The notes under the pieces are model-generated. The model did not search any database, was not told the DNA's origin, and saw nothing but the letters and a program-made list of their open reading frames with translations. A stretch of DNA of 64,000 nt from NCBI GenBank assembly GCA_035610835.1, contig CM069454.1, positions 66,363,613 through 66,427,612 on the forward strand, written 5' to 3'. Each line of letters starts with the position of its first letter. Positions within the stretch are counted from its first letter, which is position 1. Below are positions 24,780 to 36,994 of this stretch, piece by piece. Position numbers and translations under genes: made by a program. The stretch is from Ophiura sarsii (Eukaryota; Echinodermata; Ophiuroidea; Amphilepidida; Ophiuridae).

Positions 24780-25306
24780 TTAAAGAAGAAAAAAACATTA
24801 CACTGAAGTTTACCAATGCTTAGCTAGAAATTATCTAAGGTATGTATGACATATGAATGATTGCCAGATTACATCCAAACTGTTGTTGTAGAATCGCATG
24901 TAGATGATGCTAACTAATGTTCATATATCACAATCCCTTCATATATACAAAATCTTAAATGTTCCAAAATATTCTATTCTGCTTTTTTCTTCTTCTAACG
25001 TTCTTCTGCACGGTATTTGATTAACCTCTGAATCAAACTGTCGGATGAATGAATGGCTAGTAACTTATAGCTGTCAATGTTCTTTACGTCCGACCTGCAA
25101 ATACATTTGAAGAAAATATATAAATATCGATTAGAAAATGATATAATTCAACGTGTTTGCAACGATCAGAAAAGCTATACCCTGCAACAATCAAATTTAT
25201 TTAATTTTATCTTTTCTGTTTATTATTCTCTCTTAAAGTGTCAACCCTTTTATTTTGATGATCGATTTTGGCTTCCAAGTTTACATTTTTAACATTCTAT
25301 GTATTA
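24780..25306. other. AT-rich spacer, nothing recognised
   Basis: No gene, repeat or structure identified by eye between the MITE and the next element. Confidence 0.5.
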
Positions 25307-25308
25307 TA

Positions 25309-26035
25309 CAGGTGTCCTAAAAGTGTCGAAACCTTTTCAAAACGTTATATCACGGTTTAAAAATTTCGCAGTATAAAAAAAAAGAATTGGATGGAGAGGA
25401 CTGGTTGACATCCGCCTCAAAACAATGTTCCTTGTTAACCAGCACCATGTCATCAATCGAGTTTAACATTTCACAGGATGATTAAATGACAAAATGAACA
25501 TGACTGTCAGTATTTAAATTAAATTTCCTTTCATTTGATACCAAACACGTTTTTTGTTGGTGAATAATGACACCCATACCTACCATTATCAGTTGAAATC
25601 GGCTTCTTTCTAATTTTTTTTTCCAGATTGGCTATTAATATGGTTTATTTAGGGATACTAAAACGGAAAGAGGTAGGAAGGAAAAAATGGTTATCTACAA
25701 CGATTCTTTTTCAATTTCCGATTGATATAATCCCTATTATGAACAAACCCTCATTTGAACAAAATCTACATGAATGGAATGTGAGAAACACGCTGCAGGT
25801 GATTACAGTGACTTATACAAAGCGTCAGCAAATCGAACGCTTTTATGGTATTGTGAGTTATGTAGCCAAACCTTTTAAAGTGTGTTTATATTTAGGGGTC
25901 TCAAAGAGGAGTCATGTTTGGTACCGAAATAATTCTACATGTTTTCTCTTTCCAAATATATTTTCAATTTGGTACCGCAACTTTAAAGAGAGATACAAAT
26001 CGTTAAAATGGTTTCGAAACTTTTGGGACACCCTG
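25309..26035. mobile_element. 727-bp TA-flanked Tc1/mariner-like non-autonomous element
   Basis: The left end, CAGGTGTCCTAAAAGTGTCG, mirrors the right end, where ...AACTTTTGGGACACCCTG closes at 26035. TA lies on both sides (25307-25308, 26036-26037). A plus-strand 144-codon frame (25628-26062) crosses the right end and resembles no transposase, so it is not called. Confidence 0.82.
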
Positions 26036-26037
26036 TA

Positions 26038-27113
26038 CTGTACATTGGGAAGCTTCCCATAACGGAATTGGTAATTGCTAATTTACTTGCTAGTTATTAA
26101 TTTGTTTATAAAATTATTTGTGTCATTCATCATCATCTTGGTGATAGCCAAACAATATATTTCGGTCTACTCAAATTTGTTATAATCGAATTTATTTTCC
26201 CAAAAGAATTCAGAAATTGGTTTTAAAATTATTTGGGCTATCATTGCCTTCCGATATACTTTAGTTGTATACAGTTCCAGTAAAATGTTTCCATTATTAC
26301 ACTTTAAATGTTATAACATCCGATTAGGGGCCATTACTTTCGAGTTGTTTACGTTGATGTTTTGCTTCAGCGATATCATTGTTATACCATGGTTTTGAGG
26401 GCCTATTTGTGATGACACGTTTACAAAGAGGAGCATGCTTATTTAAAATTTGAGAGAGCACATTATTATATTGAGTCAGAATCAGCTATATATTTGGCAA
26501 AAGCAATTTGATCAATATTCTTTAGATTACTTTATACATGCTGAAGGGCCAGATGGAGATTTAGACAGAACAGCGTAGCATTTGTTTTTGTATAGGTGTT
26601 TTTACTGCATGCTTTTGTTAAAACGTTTGTATCCATTCAAACAAAGTGGTCAACAACGTGTTGGGCCACTTTTTCCTTTTTTGATTATGATGCATAGTAG
26701 AGGTCAGTATGTAGACTGGCCCCTATTTTCGTGTCAAATGTTTGGTATATCATTGGTGTAAGACGTTCATTAGTTAGACTAAGATCCCATTACGGAATAA
26801 AGCTGTGTAATCCTTTAATCCGACAATAAAGATTAATTCTGTACTGTCTCACACCAAGGATAAACCAAATGTTTGTTAAAAGCAAATTTGGACTGGATTT
26901 GGTATCTTCTTTGAAATCAAGATTTGAAAAGAAGCAAACCTCACCAAGAGCAAAGAAACTCTTGAGATTTGAATTTCTATTGGCGGGAGAAGGGCGATTT
27001 TAGTTCATGATTTAGGTTGACAAAACTAAGGCAAGTCTCCATGGTACTGTTTTATTTTGGCGTTGTTGTTTATACGCGATGGTAGTACTGTTAAGGTACT
27101 GTCACATAATAAA
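26038..27113. other. AT-rich spacer, nothing recognised
   Basis: No coding frame of note and no repeat structure seen. Confidence 0.5.
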
Positions 27114-27626
27114 GCCCTGTCACTCCATGGCGTATCGCCCGAACTTATGCCAACGTATGCGAAATATCGAAAAATACGTCGGTGTACGCTGATATAAGTT
27201 ATGGGTAAGTTGGGGATACGTCGTTTACGTTAAGAACACGATGTGATACGCTGTGAACATTTGGAACACGTCGAGCCCGCGATAAATTATTGAGCATGTT
27301 CAAAATTTCTCGGCGTACTCAACGTGTGCTTAATACGTTCTTAATAAGTTCCCGATAAGTTCGTGGTACGTTAGACATACGTTGACATACGCTGACATAC
27401 GTTAGAGGTACGTTACTCGTAAGTTATAGGTTGGACCTGATGGTTTCGTTTAACTTTAATAATTTATCCTTCTAGATATTTTAATAGTTATCATTCAGGC
27501 CGCGTTTACTTGAACTGGCAACACTTGTCCCGCCGTGTACGAAACTCAATTTCTACAGCGGCATAAGTCACGCGTTCGTTGTACGCGATACGTCGAACAC
27601 GGCAGAAATACGCTACGAGTGCATTA

Positions 27627-27949
27627 TACACCTATTAGTTGTAAGACGCACTATACGACCCCCGGGAGTGGTGCGTCACTTTACCGAGGTGCGTCAACTT
27701 CTCATGTACCATGACGCAGCCTGTGTCAAAAAAACGACGGACCATTGCCATCCAAATACGCACCCTCAGTCAACTATCAGCCCATTCGCACCCATGTAAA
27801 GTGACGGACCTTTACGCACCCTCCGTCATTTTTTTGACGGACCAAAGGCTGCCACTGACGTACCCTCCGTCAAAAATTATTGGTAAACGACGCACCCACG
27901 ACGCACCTCTCCCGGGGTCGTATAGTGCGTCTTACAACTGATAGGTGTA
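27627..27949. mobile_element. 323-bp MITE with TTA target duplication (Harbinger-like), nested
   Basis: Terminal repeats start TACACCTATTAGTTGTAAGA at 27627, with the inverted copy ending at 27949. TTA flanks both sides (27624-27626, 27950-27952). The interior is a string of GACGCACC / GACGGACC words on both strands. A second, partial copy is at 18590-18825. The TTA target fits PIF/Harbinger. Confidence 0.88.
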
Positions 27950-28200
27950 TTAAGCATACGTTGGTCATACACTCGCATACGCTGTGATACGCTGTGATAA
28001 GTTTGTATAAGTTAGTGATACGCTATCAATACGTTAGTGATACGCTATGTATACGATCGATACGCTATGGATACATCCATTCCAACACCGATGTCGACTT
28101 TTCCTATGCAATTTCGTTGGGAAGTTGGACGTTCTTGGACGTTCTTGGACTCTGACAATCTTTGAGCTATTTTTTTTGTATACGTCGGCATACGTTCAGG

Positions 28201-28769
28201 CAGTGTCCGAATTAAGGGGACAAATCTGGTTGCCCGCCGGGCAAACTAGCAGGAAATTATGGTTGCCCGGCAGAATTTTTGGTTGCCCGTATTGTATGTG
28301 TTTATTTTGTTTAACTTAGTAATCTACATCCAATGCGATTATGCGCCGCACTAGACGTCACAGTTGTGATACTGTACACAATTATGACAGTAATTTAAAA
28401 CATGAATATGTTACTAATAACTAGTAATCACATCACAGTCACTCACACCATCATCTTGTTATTTTTAAACTTTTATTCTTTCAGTTTCAAAAGTTTCTGT
28501 TGTTGGAGCTATTTTACTATACACATATTAAGATTGAGAATCTCGACCACAAAAAACTTGAACTTGATATTTTCCGTATAAACTTGGATTATATAATTAT
28601 TATTTAGCTGATTTTGTTTCATTCACAGTTCTGTAAAATATTTAAATTCATGTGTTAACTTCTAGTAAGATTTTTGGTTGCCCGCCGGCAACTGCAAAAG
28701 TAATGTTGGTTGCCCGGTGCTAATTTTGGTGGTCCCGGGCAACCGGACCACCACTTAATGCGAACGCTG
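28201..28769. mobile_element. 569-bp hAT-like non-autonomous transposon, nested
   Basis: Perfect 8-bp target duplication CGTTCAGG (28193-28200, 28770-28777). The ends start CAGTGTCCGAATTAAG on the left and, inverted, CAGCGTTCGCATTAAG on the right: imperfect repeats with hAT-type CAG termini. Subterminal GGTTGCCCG / CGGGCAACC words occur at least three times near each end, as expected for transposase-binding repeats. The interior is AT-rich without coding. Confidence 0.86.
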
Positions 28770-28801
28770 CGTTCAGGCCATACGCCATGGTGTGACAGGG
28801 C

Positions 28802-29420
28802 GTTTACGTTAAGAGCATGCTGTGATACGCTGTGGAAATTTGGAACGCGTCGAGCTTATTACGTTCTGCATAAATTCCCTGTACGTTAGACATACATCGA
28901 CATACGCTGACATACATTAGAGGAACGTTACTCGTAAGTTGGTATACGTTGATGTACGTCGGCCGATGTACGTTAGACATACGTTGATATACGCTGACGT
29001 TTGAGGTACGTTACTCGTAAGTTGGTACACATTGGTGTAGGTCGGCTTGAAATTGATAAAAACCAAAATATTGCAATTCGTTGGGAAGTTGTACATTCTT
29101 GGACTCTGACAATTTTCGAGATATTTTGTGTATACGTCGGCATACGTTCAGGCGATACGCCGTGGTGTGACAGGCCCATATGCAATACGTTGGGAAGTTG
29201 GACGGTCTTGGACTCTGACAGTTTTCGAGCTATTTTTTTTGTATACGTCGGGCGTTACGCCATGGTGTGAAATTGTTTAACAATTGGCCTCAAAATTAGC
29301 AAATACGCAAACATTTCTTTTTTTGTATACGTTCAGGCGATACGCCATGGTGTGAAATTGTTTAACAATTGGCCTCAAAATTAGCAAATACGCAAACATT
29401 TCGCTAAACAAATTCATTAA
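28802..29420. repeat. tandem partial copies of the 27114-28801 transposon family
   Basis: After the first element's right end, the internal sequence restarts (GTTTACGTTAAGAGCATG) and runs to another right end, GATACGCCGTGGTGTGACAG near 29155-29176. A third right end follows near 29255-29272. The block ending CATGGTGTGAAATTG plus about 60 downstream bases is then duplicated head to tail (around 29261-29322 and 29344-29404). Confidence 0.75.
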
Positions 29421-29574
29421 AATGTCACGATATTGTGCGTTGCGCGTAGTGCCGCGTGATACCATGGTAACACGCTGCGTGCATGTTTGTGCAAGGGCGC
29501 GCTGCCGCGGCACTGTACGCACACCCCCTCCCACAAACGGCGCCGTACGGGCGGCAAATAAAATAAAAGTTACA

Positions 29575-29820
29575 CGGGAAATGGTTTAGGATAGGCCTAG
29601 GGGTTATAGTGATGAAGTATATAAAGTACCGTCTTGTGGGGGTTAAACACCGGAAAATTGTTTAGGATAGGCCTAGTTTTATAATAGTGATATGGTATAA
29701 GTACCGTTGGTCGGGAGTTAAACCATGGGAAATGGTTTAGGATAGCCCTAGTGTAGGGTTATATTTATTATAGTGATGTGGTATTATAATAAGTACCATT
29801 GGGTGGGTGTTAATAAAGCA
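29575..29820 (+). repeat. tandem repeat, ~75-90-bp unit, three copies
   Basis: Three blocks beginning GGAAAATTGTTTAGGATAGG or similar (29579, 29650, 29729) each continue with TTATAGTGAT and AAGTACC-GT. Diverged minisatellite; no coding. Confidence 0.75.
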
Positions 29821-31215
29821 ACCTGGATTGTGGTTTCTTAGTACAACTGCGGACATGACAGGGTTGCTTCAAAAATACAGAACCCGCAGATTTTTGCCCA
29901 ATGATGTATGCGTATCGCCTATCAGGCGCCGTGTTTCGTATATTGCCGGAGTTATTTACAACTTAAGTTTTATAGCAATTGACACCTCACGAATTCCTCT
30001 AGCGGGACCCGATCGTAGCGAGGGTATCCCGTTAGTCAATATAATATAACACCTTATTCATAAAAAAAAATCGAGGGGATATTTCTAAAATGATGATGAC
30101 TTAAGTAACCATACCATTGCCTAGTGTGTGCTCAACAGTGATAATCTAAGTGGAATGACCATTCATTCGTACATGCCTGGCCGGTTTCGATAACACCAAA
30201 AACCCAAATTTTTACCCGCTAAATGTTATTACAAAAGTATCATAACTTTTAAATTAGCTAACAGTATACCACCTGGTCTGGAACGGTTTGTCAAGTTTGT
30301 GTTAGGTGTACCCCATACTTGCAACAATTTTTTGCGTACCGATTGATATTTGTTCGGTAAAGACATTCAGAAATATTCTTAAATCCATTGCCTCTCCCCC
30401 AATTTGTAAAAACCTCTGGACAAGACGCTTTCCGAATTTAATTTTCAATTGGAAACTTATCTGAAAATCAATTCCGAAATGTATGCACGAAGCAAGGTTG
30501 ATTACACTCGATTGGAAGATTCTTTACAACATCTACCATACTTTGAATGTAATTGAGTATACAGAACATCTACTTCTGCGAAAGGGTTAAATTGATTTGG
30601 AAGCATGCAGAGATTGTAATTTCTGCCAAATTAAGCTTTGTTTTTAAATTTAATGTTGAAAGTGCTATTTTTGGGGTACATAACTTCAATAATTCTGACA
30701 ACAATCTCAACAACTTTGTGGATGCTATTGCTAAACTCTGAATAAGTAAATTCAGATATGGTAAACACCCAAATTTACTCTTTTTTTCGATTCAGAATTA
30801 AGAACGCGTAAAGTTATTTAACTTCCATGACAAACTGTCATAATATAAAAATGTCAGTATGAAGATAAAGTTGTAGAATATACCATATATTATCATTTCT
30901 GTTGTGTAACATTTTTGTGATGCTATTTAAAGACAACATGTATCATTAATATTATGTATATTTCATATGAAGGATAATAATTAAACTGGCATATTGTATC
31001 AGTTATGATTTTCGCTGAGCAATAGCAACATTATTTAAAACATCGTACCTACTTACCCACAGACGGTGTTGTCAGTCGTCCAGTTGATTATAACGCTAAG
31101 ATTACGAGAACAATCTTCATGTCATCCGACGAACGAGCCATTTTGCAACCAAATGAAATTGGTCAATGGAATAGCTCAATCGATCCGTCAAATTTTCACA
31201 ATCACTTAAACCCAC
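29821..31215. other. intergenic, nothing recognised
   Basis: AT-rich; short frames (29807-30049, 30553-30741) have no domain. No repeat seen. Confidence 0.5.
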
Positions 31216-31425
31216 GTAAAACCAGTTATTAACGTTGTCCCAAACTTACCTTTGACGGATGATTGACCATTTCAACAACTTTGTGATTATCGCCCTGTAA
31301 AACCAATTATTAACGTTGTACAATACTTAGGTTTGACAGATGATTGACCATTGCAAGAACTTTGTGAATATCGCCCTAACGTTGTACAATACCTACGTTT
31401 GACGGAGTGATTGACAACTTAAACG
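31216..31425 (+). repeat. 81-bp tandem repeat, two full copies and a partial
   Basis: GTAAAACCAGTTATTAACGT at 31216 recurs at 31297 with few changes, and a truncated third block (AACGTTGTACAATACCTACG) starts near 31378. Units contain TTTGACGGATGATTGACCAT. Confidence 0.8.
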
Positions 31426-31731
31426 TTGTATCATTGGCAAAAATAAAAACAAATGCTTAAATAATACATATTGAACCCTTCATCATCGAACAATGCCATT
31501 TGAGGCTGACATCAACTTTATATACTGGAGTGTGAGAACTTAATACATCCTTTTTAATAAATCACTTTCGCTTTGCTTATTGCATTATTACGGACACTGA
31601 CACGTTAATCCCGTCATTTTGAAGAAGAAGAAAAAGGTTGTGCTGGAACTTCGAAGGATGAAAATTGGTATATGAATAAGTTGAACCCTAGTAAGTTTTT
31701 AGACGTATTTCTGGCGTTTCGATACCAATTG

Positions 31732-31803
31732 TTCTCGATAGCTCAGTTGGTAGAGCGTCCGTCTGGAATTTTGGAGGTCCCAGATTCAATTCATTTCTCG
31801 AAC
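31732..31803 (+). repeat. tRNA-like sequence (tRNA pseudogene or SINE head)
   Basis: TAGCTCAGTTGGTAGAGCGT is a clean internal polymerase III A box and D arm, followed at tRNA-like spacing by CCCAGATTCAATTC, a weakened B box. The acceptor stem does not pair, so it is not a functional tRNA. Whether it is a SINE depends on other copies, which I did not find here. Confidence 0.5.
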
Positions 31804-33029
31804 ACCACGAGGGAAAAATTAATTAATAGTATGGATAGGTCTTGTTGTGCTGATTCAAGATCCGTTGCCATTTGAAAGGCCAAGATGGTCTAAGGAATGA
31901 TGGAATCATTATATGTATTGATAATATAATATGTTCTAGGATTGAATACGTTTCACAATAATATCAGGTCGCTTTAATACACTGTTAGTGCAATGAATAT
32001 TGTCTGAATATACTAAAATAGTCGCCATTTTTATATGCATATTTCTTAGGTCGCCCACAACTACATTTTTGGCACCAACACTTTTCTTCAGGTAAAAGGT
32101 GTATCATATATAACAAACGAGATGATGGTTTTAAAATTTGATGGGTATATCGAAAACTAGAGGACTTTTATGGCCAATTTGCTCTACTATATAGGCTATT
32201 ATTATGTGGTGAATTTCTTTGAACATGTATTCGCTTTAGTTGCCATATTTGTTCACGTGAAGAAAATACCTAATTGGAACATTATTTTATTCTGTCTAGC
32301 ATATTTGGGGAATTTTATGGATACCAATTTGCCCGTTGGAAGTGTCATGGTAATTTGGTGTATTTGTCGCATTTGTCTATGGGAAAAGTTTTGAATCTTG
32401 TTGATCTGTCAAATCCATTTCGATAATATTGTGAAGTCTTGAAAAAAGCAGGTTTGTTTTGTTATACCAATAGAGCTAAAAAAAGAAATAGATTTTAAAA
32501 GTCGAGACCAGGTTTAATATAACCAGTCGTCATGTTGGTTATTTGATTTCTTATTGTTATTTCTGTCAATCAATTTATGGGGTACGGTAGTGTGGGTGCA
32601 ACCAGTTTATTATTTCATCTCTGCAGATAATCTTCTCTTGGTCATTGACTTCGGCAAAATTGTCTACAGGGCCGTAGCGTGGTAGTTGTGATTGAGGCTA
32701 AATAAAGTATTGTAGTATTGAACTGTGATGCATTTTTTAACATAGAAATAAGAGACTTATCTTATGGTTGAATAGGATTTGTTTTTTTCTATCTTGCACA
32801 TTACTGTGACTGGAGGCCGTTCCATTGGAGCGTAGTTCCGTTCCCAATCCCGCCCATTATTGAAAGTCCTGTTCCCACGCCCAGCCGCTATTGAAAAATA
32901 GAACTTATTCGTCGCCCAGCGGAATACGGACTGCTCCCGTCACTTGATGCCACCGCCGTGTAAAATTTGGCGGCCGTGCGTCACTAAATAGCACGCCCTC
33001 AAGCCGAACGCGCTCCTGTTTGTTATAGG
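31804..33029. other. intergenic, nothing recognised
   Basis: A plus-strand frame at 32170-32394 is hydrophobic but unassignable. No repeat seen. Confidence 0.45.
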
Positions 33030-33173
33030 TGAATTAATTCCTATATAATTAATTTGTTATTAGATTACCTGATCTAGCGCTTTATAACACGCTTGCGCAG
33101 TAATATCATACTTGGAGTTACTACAATGGTCATCTAACCAAGTACGGTCTCAGAGAGTCCTCTTTATTTACAT
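33030..33173 (+). repeat. LTR fragment (3' part)
   Basis: Matches the 3' half of the LTR at 36746-36994: TATATAATTAAT, CCTGATCTAG, GCGCAGTAATA, GAGTTACTACA and GAGTCCTCTTTATTTACATG occur in the same order. An older, diverged copy. Confidence 0.7.
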
Positions 33174-33368
33174 GGTTTACACAATACAAAGACGTCTATA
33201 AAAGGAAGAGAGACAACAGAGGAAGATGGACAATAATATGATTGTGTTAAATGTGAACTTTAGATTCAAAAACAGACTGTTCAAGTGTTCCAGAAAGTGC
33301 TCACAAATAGGCAAATGTAAATGCTTATTTTTCAGATAACTGGACAGTTGATAACATAATAATCATAT

Positions 33369-36300
33369 TGCTTACTTGCTTAAGGCGTCCCGAAGGGACG
33401 GACTTCTGTGATGGCCTTCCATACTGGTCTTTCAAGCATGCAGTTTTTCATGTCCTGCCTAGTTAGTCCTGTATCCTCTGATAAAAGCTTGATGTAATTC
33501 TTTCGTGGTGGTCCTCTAGCCTTGTGTCCATGCTTGGGTTGCCACAGGAGAACTTTGGAGACTGCTTCCTCTTCCCTTCTGGCACAGTGGCCGGCAAATT
33601 TTAATCTCCTCCGTCTTAGCCTCTCTGATATTGGTAGCAGGTTCCCATATGGATCTTTGTTGGTGGTGTGAGATTGCCATGATACATTAAGTGCTTTTCT
33701 TAAGAGGCGAGTGTAGCAACCATCCAGCGCTTTTCTCATTTTAGCTGTTAGTGTCCAAGTCTCGGCTCCATAGGTCAAAACAGATTCAACAGTGGTGGTA
33801 AACAGCTTTATTTTCAGGTTTCTTGGGAGTTTACTGTTCCATATTTTTGTCATGCTGTTACAGGCTTTCCAAGCTTGAGCCTTTCTTATGTTGAAATCTT
33901 GCTCACTACTAGCAATCCAGGCACCAAGGTATTTGAAGTCTTGGACAATTTCAAGATCATTACCATCCAGTGTTTTAATTGGTGTTGGAGCTTCTTTGTA
34001 CAGCATTGCCTTTGTTTTTTTGGCGTTCATCCCAAGACCAACTGTAAGCGCAGCTGCTTCCACCAGATGTAGTAGTTCCTCTGCATCCCGAAGATTGTCA
34101 GCAAGGAGAGCAATGTCGTCTGCGAAGTCAAGGTCTGTAATTGTCTGCGGCCCATTTCTCCTACTTTGCCTGGGAACAAGTGTGAAGCCTAGTTGCTCTT
34201 CTTTTCCTGCCAATGCCTTCCTCAGTACATAGTCTAGGATGATTATGAACAAAAACGGTGCTAGTGTATCACCCTGAAGAACCCCTGCTTGAATTTTGAA
34301 GTCCTTAGTGATGCCATCTGGAGAAGTAACATGTGCTTTGGTTTGTTGGTATGTATGTCCAATGGCAGCCACTAGCCTCTCTGGTACACCATAGGCTCGT
34401 AATATATCCAACATCTTACCACGATGGACGGTATCGAATGCTTTTTTGAAGTCTATGAAGACCAATGCTGCAATGTGGTTGTTGTTCTTAATTTCCTCTA
34501 CTATCCTTCTTAATGCCAGAATTTGAGACACTGTTGATCTACCTGGGCGAAAACCATTTTGATTGATTCGTAGAACCGGGTCTAGGTGAGGTCGAATTCT
34601 GTTAAGGAGCAGCCTGTTGTAAGTTTTTGCTACAATGGACGATAAGCAGATTCCCCTATAGTTCTTTCCCTCTCGTAAATCTCCACTCTTTGGAATTGGG
34701 ATGAGATTTAGTATGGACCACTGATCTGGTTTTCTCCCATTTATCAGCGCATCATTGCAGAAGTTAAGAATTATATCATCCAGGTCACATCTTTTGAGAA
34801 CTTCCGGTGGGATCTCGTCTTCACCGGGGCTTTTGCCTTCAGTAATATTCTTCTTGGCAGCGTTGTATTCTTCCTGATCAAAAGCGTCTGTTCGTATGTT
34901 AAATTCCTGAAACAATTGACTTATTTCTTCATGCTCATTTGTTATGACAGGGGGATTTCCGAGTAGTTTCTGGAAGTGGGTATGCCAGGATTCCAATCTT
35001 TCTGTCTGTGTTTCACCTTTGATCTGTCCCTTTTTAGCTGTTTTACGCCCACTGATCTCGTTGATAAGGTCCCAAGATGCTTTATGCTGACAGTTTATGT
35101 TGGAATTTTCTACTTGCTTGATCTTCCTTCCTAGGATCTCTTCATTTATCATCTGGTATGTGCTGCTTAGACGGTTCTTCTCAGTTTGCAGCTCCGATCT
35201 TGATATACATGATCCCTCCTGGATGTCAATGAGTTGAGCCTTTTGCAGTTATTTCCTGGCTTCCTCAATCCTAGGGTCATTCCAAATGGCTTCTTTGGGT
35301 CGCTTGGGGGCTTTTGGGATCAGTTTCTCTGTTGCTTCCCTGTTTGCTTGTATGAAACATTCATAAGCCGATGTGGAATTCTCATCACAGCTCTTGTGTA
35401 AGACACTAAATATGTTGCGTACCTCTACAGTGTAACGATCTTGTAGCTCAGCATCCTGTACAAGTTGTTTCCAATCATATTTTACTTTCCTTGGTGGTGT
35501 TTTCCCATTTGCTCTGAGACTCAGTCGTACCTTTGCTGTTACAATGCGATGATCTGATCCCACACTAGCAAATTAGTTGAATGCACAAGAGTCGGTTACG
35601 CTATTCCTCCATTTCCTTCTTACTAGTATGTAGTCCAGTTGAGCTTTAAAACTAGATGGCAAGTTACATGTCCAGAGCCTGGCAGCTTTCTTTCTGAAAC
35701 AGACATTTGTTATAGTGAGATCGTTTTCCATTGCCAAATTGTGAAGCATTTCTCCATTTCTGTTGGTTCTTTCATGGTAAGAGAACTTGTAGTTGTCCTT
35801 GCCAACCCGGGCATTGAAATCTCCCATTACGATCATAAAATTGTGCGCTGGTACTTGCTTAACTGCTTTGTCTAAGAGTTTGTAGTGTTCTTCTGCTACC
35901 TTCTCCTCAGACGTGTTTGTAGGACAGTAGGTGATGATCACGGTAGTTTTGGGATTTCCTCTATATGTTGCACATAGGACTCTAGGCGATACAGAGACAC
36001 AAGATAGAAGTGTTTTCTTGGCTTTGGCGCTCAACAAGATTCCAACACCACCATTAGATACTCCTGCATTATTTCTCCAGGCTGAGGATGAGACTAGCTG
36101 GTAGCCATCAAAGAGATCTTGATATCTGATTTCCTCATCTTGGTGCACTATTCTATGTTCCTGGATTCCTATGATGTCCTGTTTATACAATTTGGCAAGA
36201 CCATACAGTTCCTCTTGTAAGTGAATACTTCTTATTGTCCTTGTATTTAGAGTGGAAATTAAAACACTCTTCTTACATCTTAATAGTTTTGTCTCCCTCG

Positions 36301-36673
36301 TTCCTCTTCTCTCAATGATCACCCTTCCTTTCGGCTTTGAGGTGACCACGTCATATGTATCAGCATGTGATAAAGATTCAGAACCAGGCAGTATTTTAGT
36401 AGGGGCTTTAACCCTAGTGCTTTTAGTTGTAGCCATCATATAAGTCTTTCAGTTGCTAAATACTGTTGATGATCGCAGGTTCTATCAACAGGTGTCCAGT
36501 GGCCGTTGAGAAATGCATGTAGTTAAACGTTTCCCATCCGCCCTTACTCTGGTCATCTCAGTCTCTAACCCGAGATTAATAAGAGGTATTCAGGTCTCAG
36601 GACTCCCTGTTTTTGTTCACTGGCCGTTGAGAAGAAATATGATCATCGCGCCCTTTTGCCCTTTTGCCCTTTT
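33369..36673 (-). mobile_element. LINE (APE-type non-LTR retrotransposon), near full length, 10-bp target duplication
   Basis: ATAATCATAT flanks both ends (33359-33368 and 36674-36683). The element lies inside an LTR copy: LTR sequence is present to the left (33334-33368) and resumes to the right (36684-36745). The 3' end is AAGCAAGTAAGCAA rather than poly-A, and about 230 bases of 5' leader precede the first ATG. A short-repeat tail and this domain order fit RTE-like clades, but clade placement is inference. Confidence 0.85.
33380..36439 (-). pseudogene. LINE endonuclease-reverse transcriptase ORF with two in-frame stops
   Basis: One continuous 1,020-codon frame from 36439 to 33380, interrupted only by TAA at 35573-35575 and TAA at 35249-35251. 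The first part is an apurinic-type endonuclease (LISTLNTRTIR, IIGIQEHR, GDFNARVG, and SDHRIV after the first stop). The second part is a reverse transcriptase: GKSPGEDEIPPEVL, IPIPKSGD, NYRGICLSS, QNGFRPGRST, FIDFKKAFDTVHR, AGVLQGDTLAPFLF and catalytic DFADDIALLAD. The C-terminal region has YGAETWTLTAKMRKALDGCY and RLKFAGHCARR. Two nonsense changes and no frameshift in 3 kb imply recent loss of activity, or a recoverable allele elsewhere. Confidence 0.93.
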
Positions 36674-36745
36674 ATAATCATATAAAGGACAATGACTTTA
36701 AACCTATATGTTATAGGGATTACACCCTGTATAATTAATGTATTA

Positions 36746-36994
36746 TGTAACTGGACAGTTGATAACATACTAATCATATAAATAGCAATGACTTTAAACC
36801 TTCTTCCATTAAAGGAAGGGATATGTTATAGGGATTACACCCTATATAATTAATGTATTATTAGATCGCCTGATCTAGGTGCTTAATTACAGGCATGCGC
36901 AGTAATAATACTTAGAGTTACTACAGTGGTTATCTAACCTACAAATACGGTCTCTACTAAAAGTCCTCTTTATTTACATGATTTACATGTAACA
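36746..36994 (+). repeat. LTR of an LTR retrotransposon, followed by a primer-binding-site-like sequence
   Basis: Starts TGTAACTGGACAGTTGATAA and ends ...TGTAACA, i.e. TG..CA termini. It is followed directly by TGGTGTCAGATGTGGGA (36995-37011), the common tRNA primer-binding pattern after a 5' LTR. The same LTR start appears, incomplete, at 33334 and 36684-36745, split by the LINE. No gag or pol is visible downstream, so the internal region is lost. Confidence 0.72.

Larger units (their letters stand above)
27114..28801. mobile_element. composite inverted-repeat transposon carrying two nested insertions
   Basis: The left end reads GCCCTGTCACTCCATGGCGT at 27114, and the right end (28780-28801) is the inverted form, ATACGCCATGGTGTGACAGG. 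The interior is full of TACGTT, ATACGCTGTG and GATAAGTT words, a degenerate internal minisatellite. Removing the two nested elements (27627-27949 and 28201-28769) leaves about 785 bp. No transposase. Superfamily not assigned. Confidence 0.72.

Noticed and set aside
25628..26062. 144-codon plus-strand frame
   Set aside because: Runs through the right end of a Tc1/mariner-like element and beyond its target site; no transposase motifs (no DDE/D pattern or helix-turn-helix).
31732..31803. Functional tRNA gene
   Set aside because: A box is good but acceptor stem does not pair and the B box is degenerate.
33875..34232. Plus-strand frames over the LINE
   Set aside because: Antisense shadows of the reverse-transcriptase frame.
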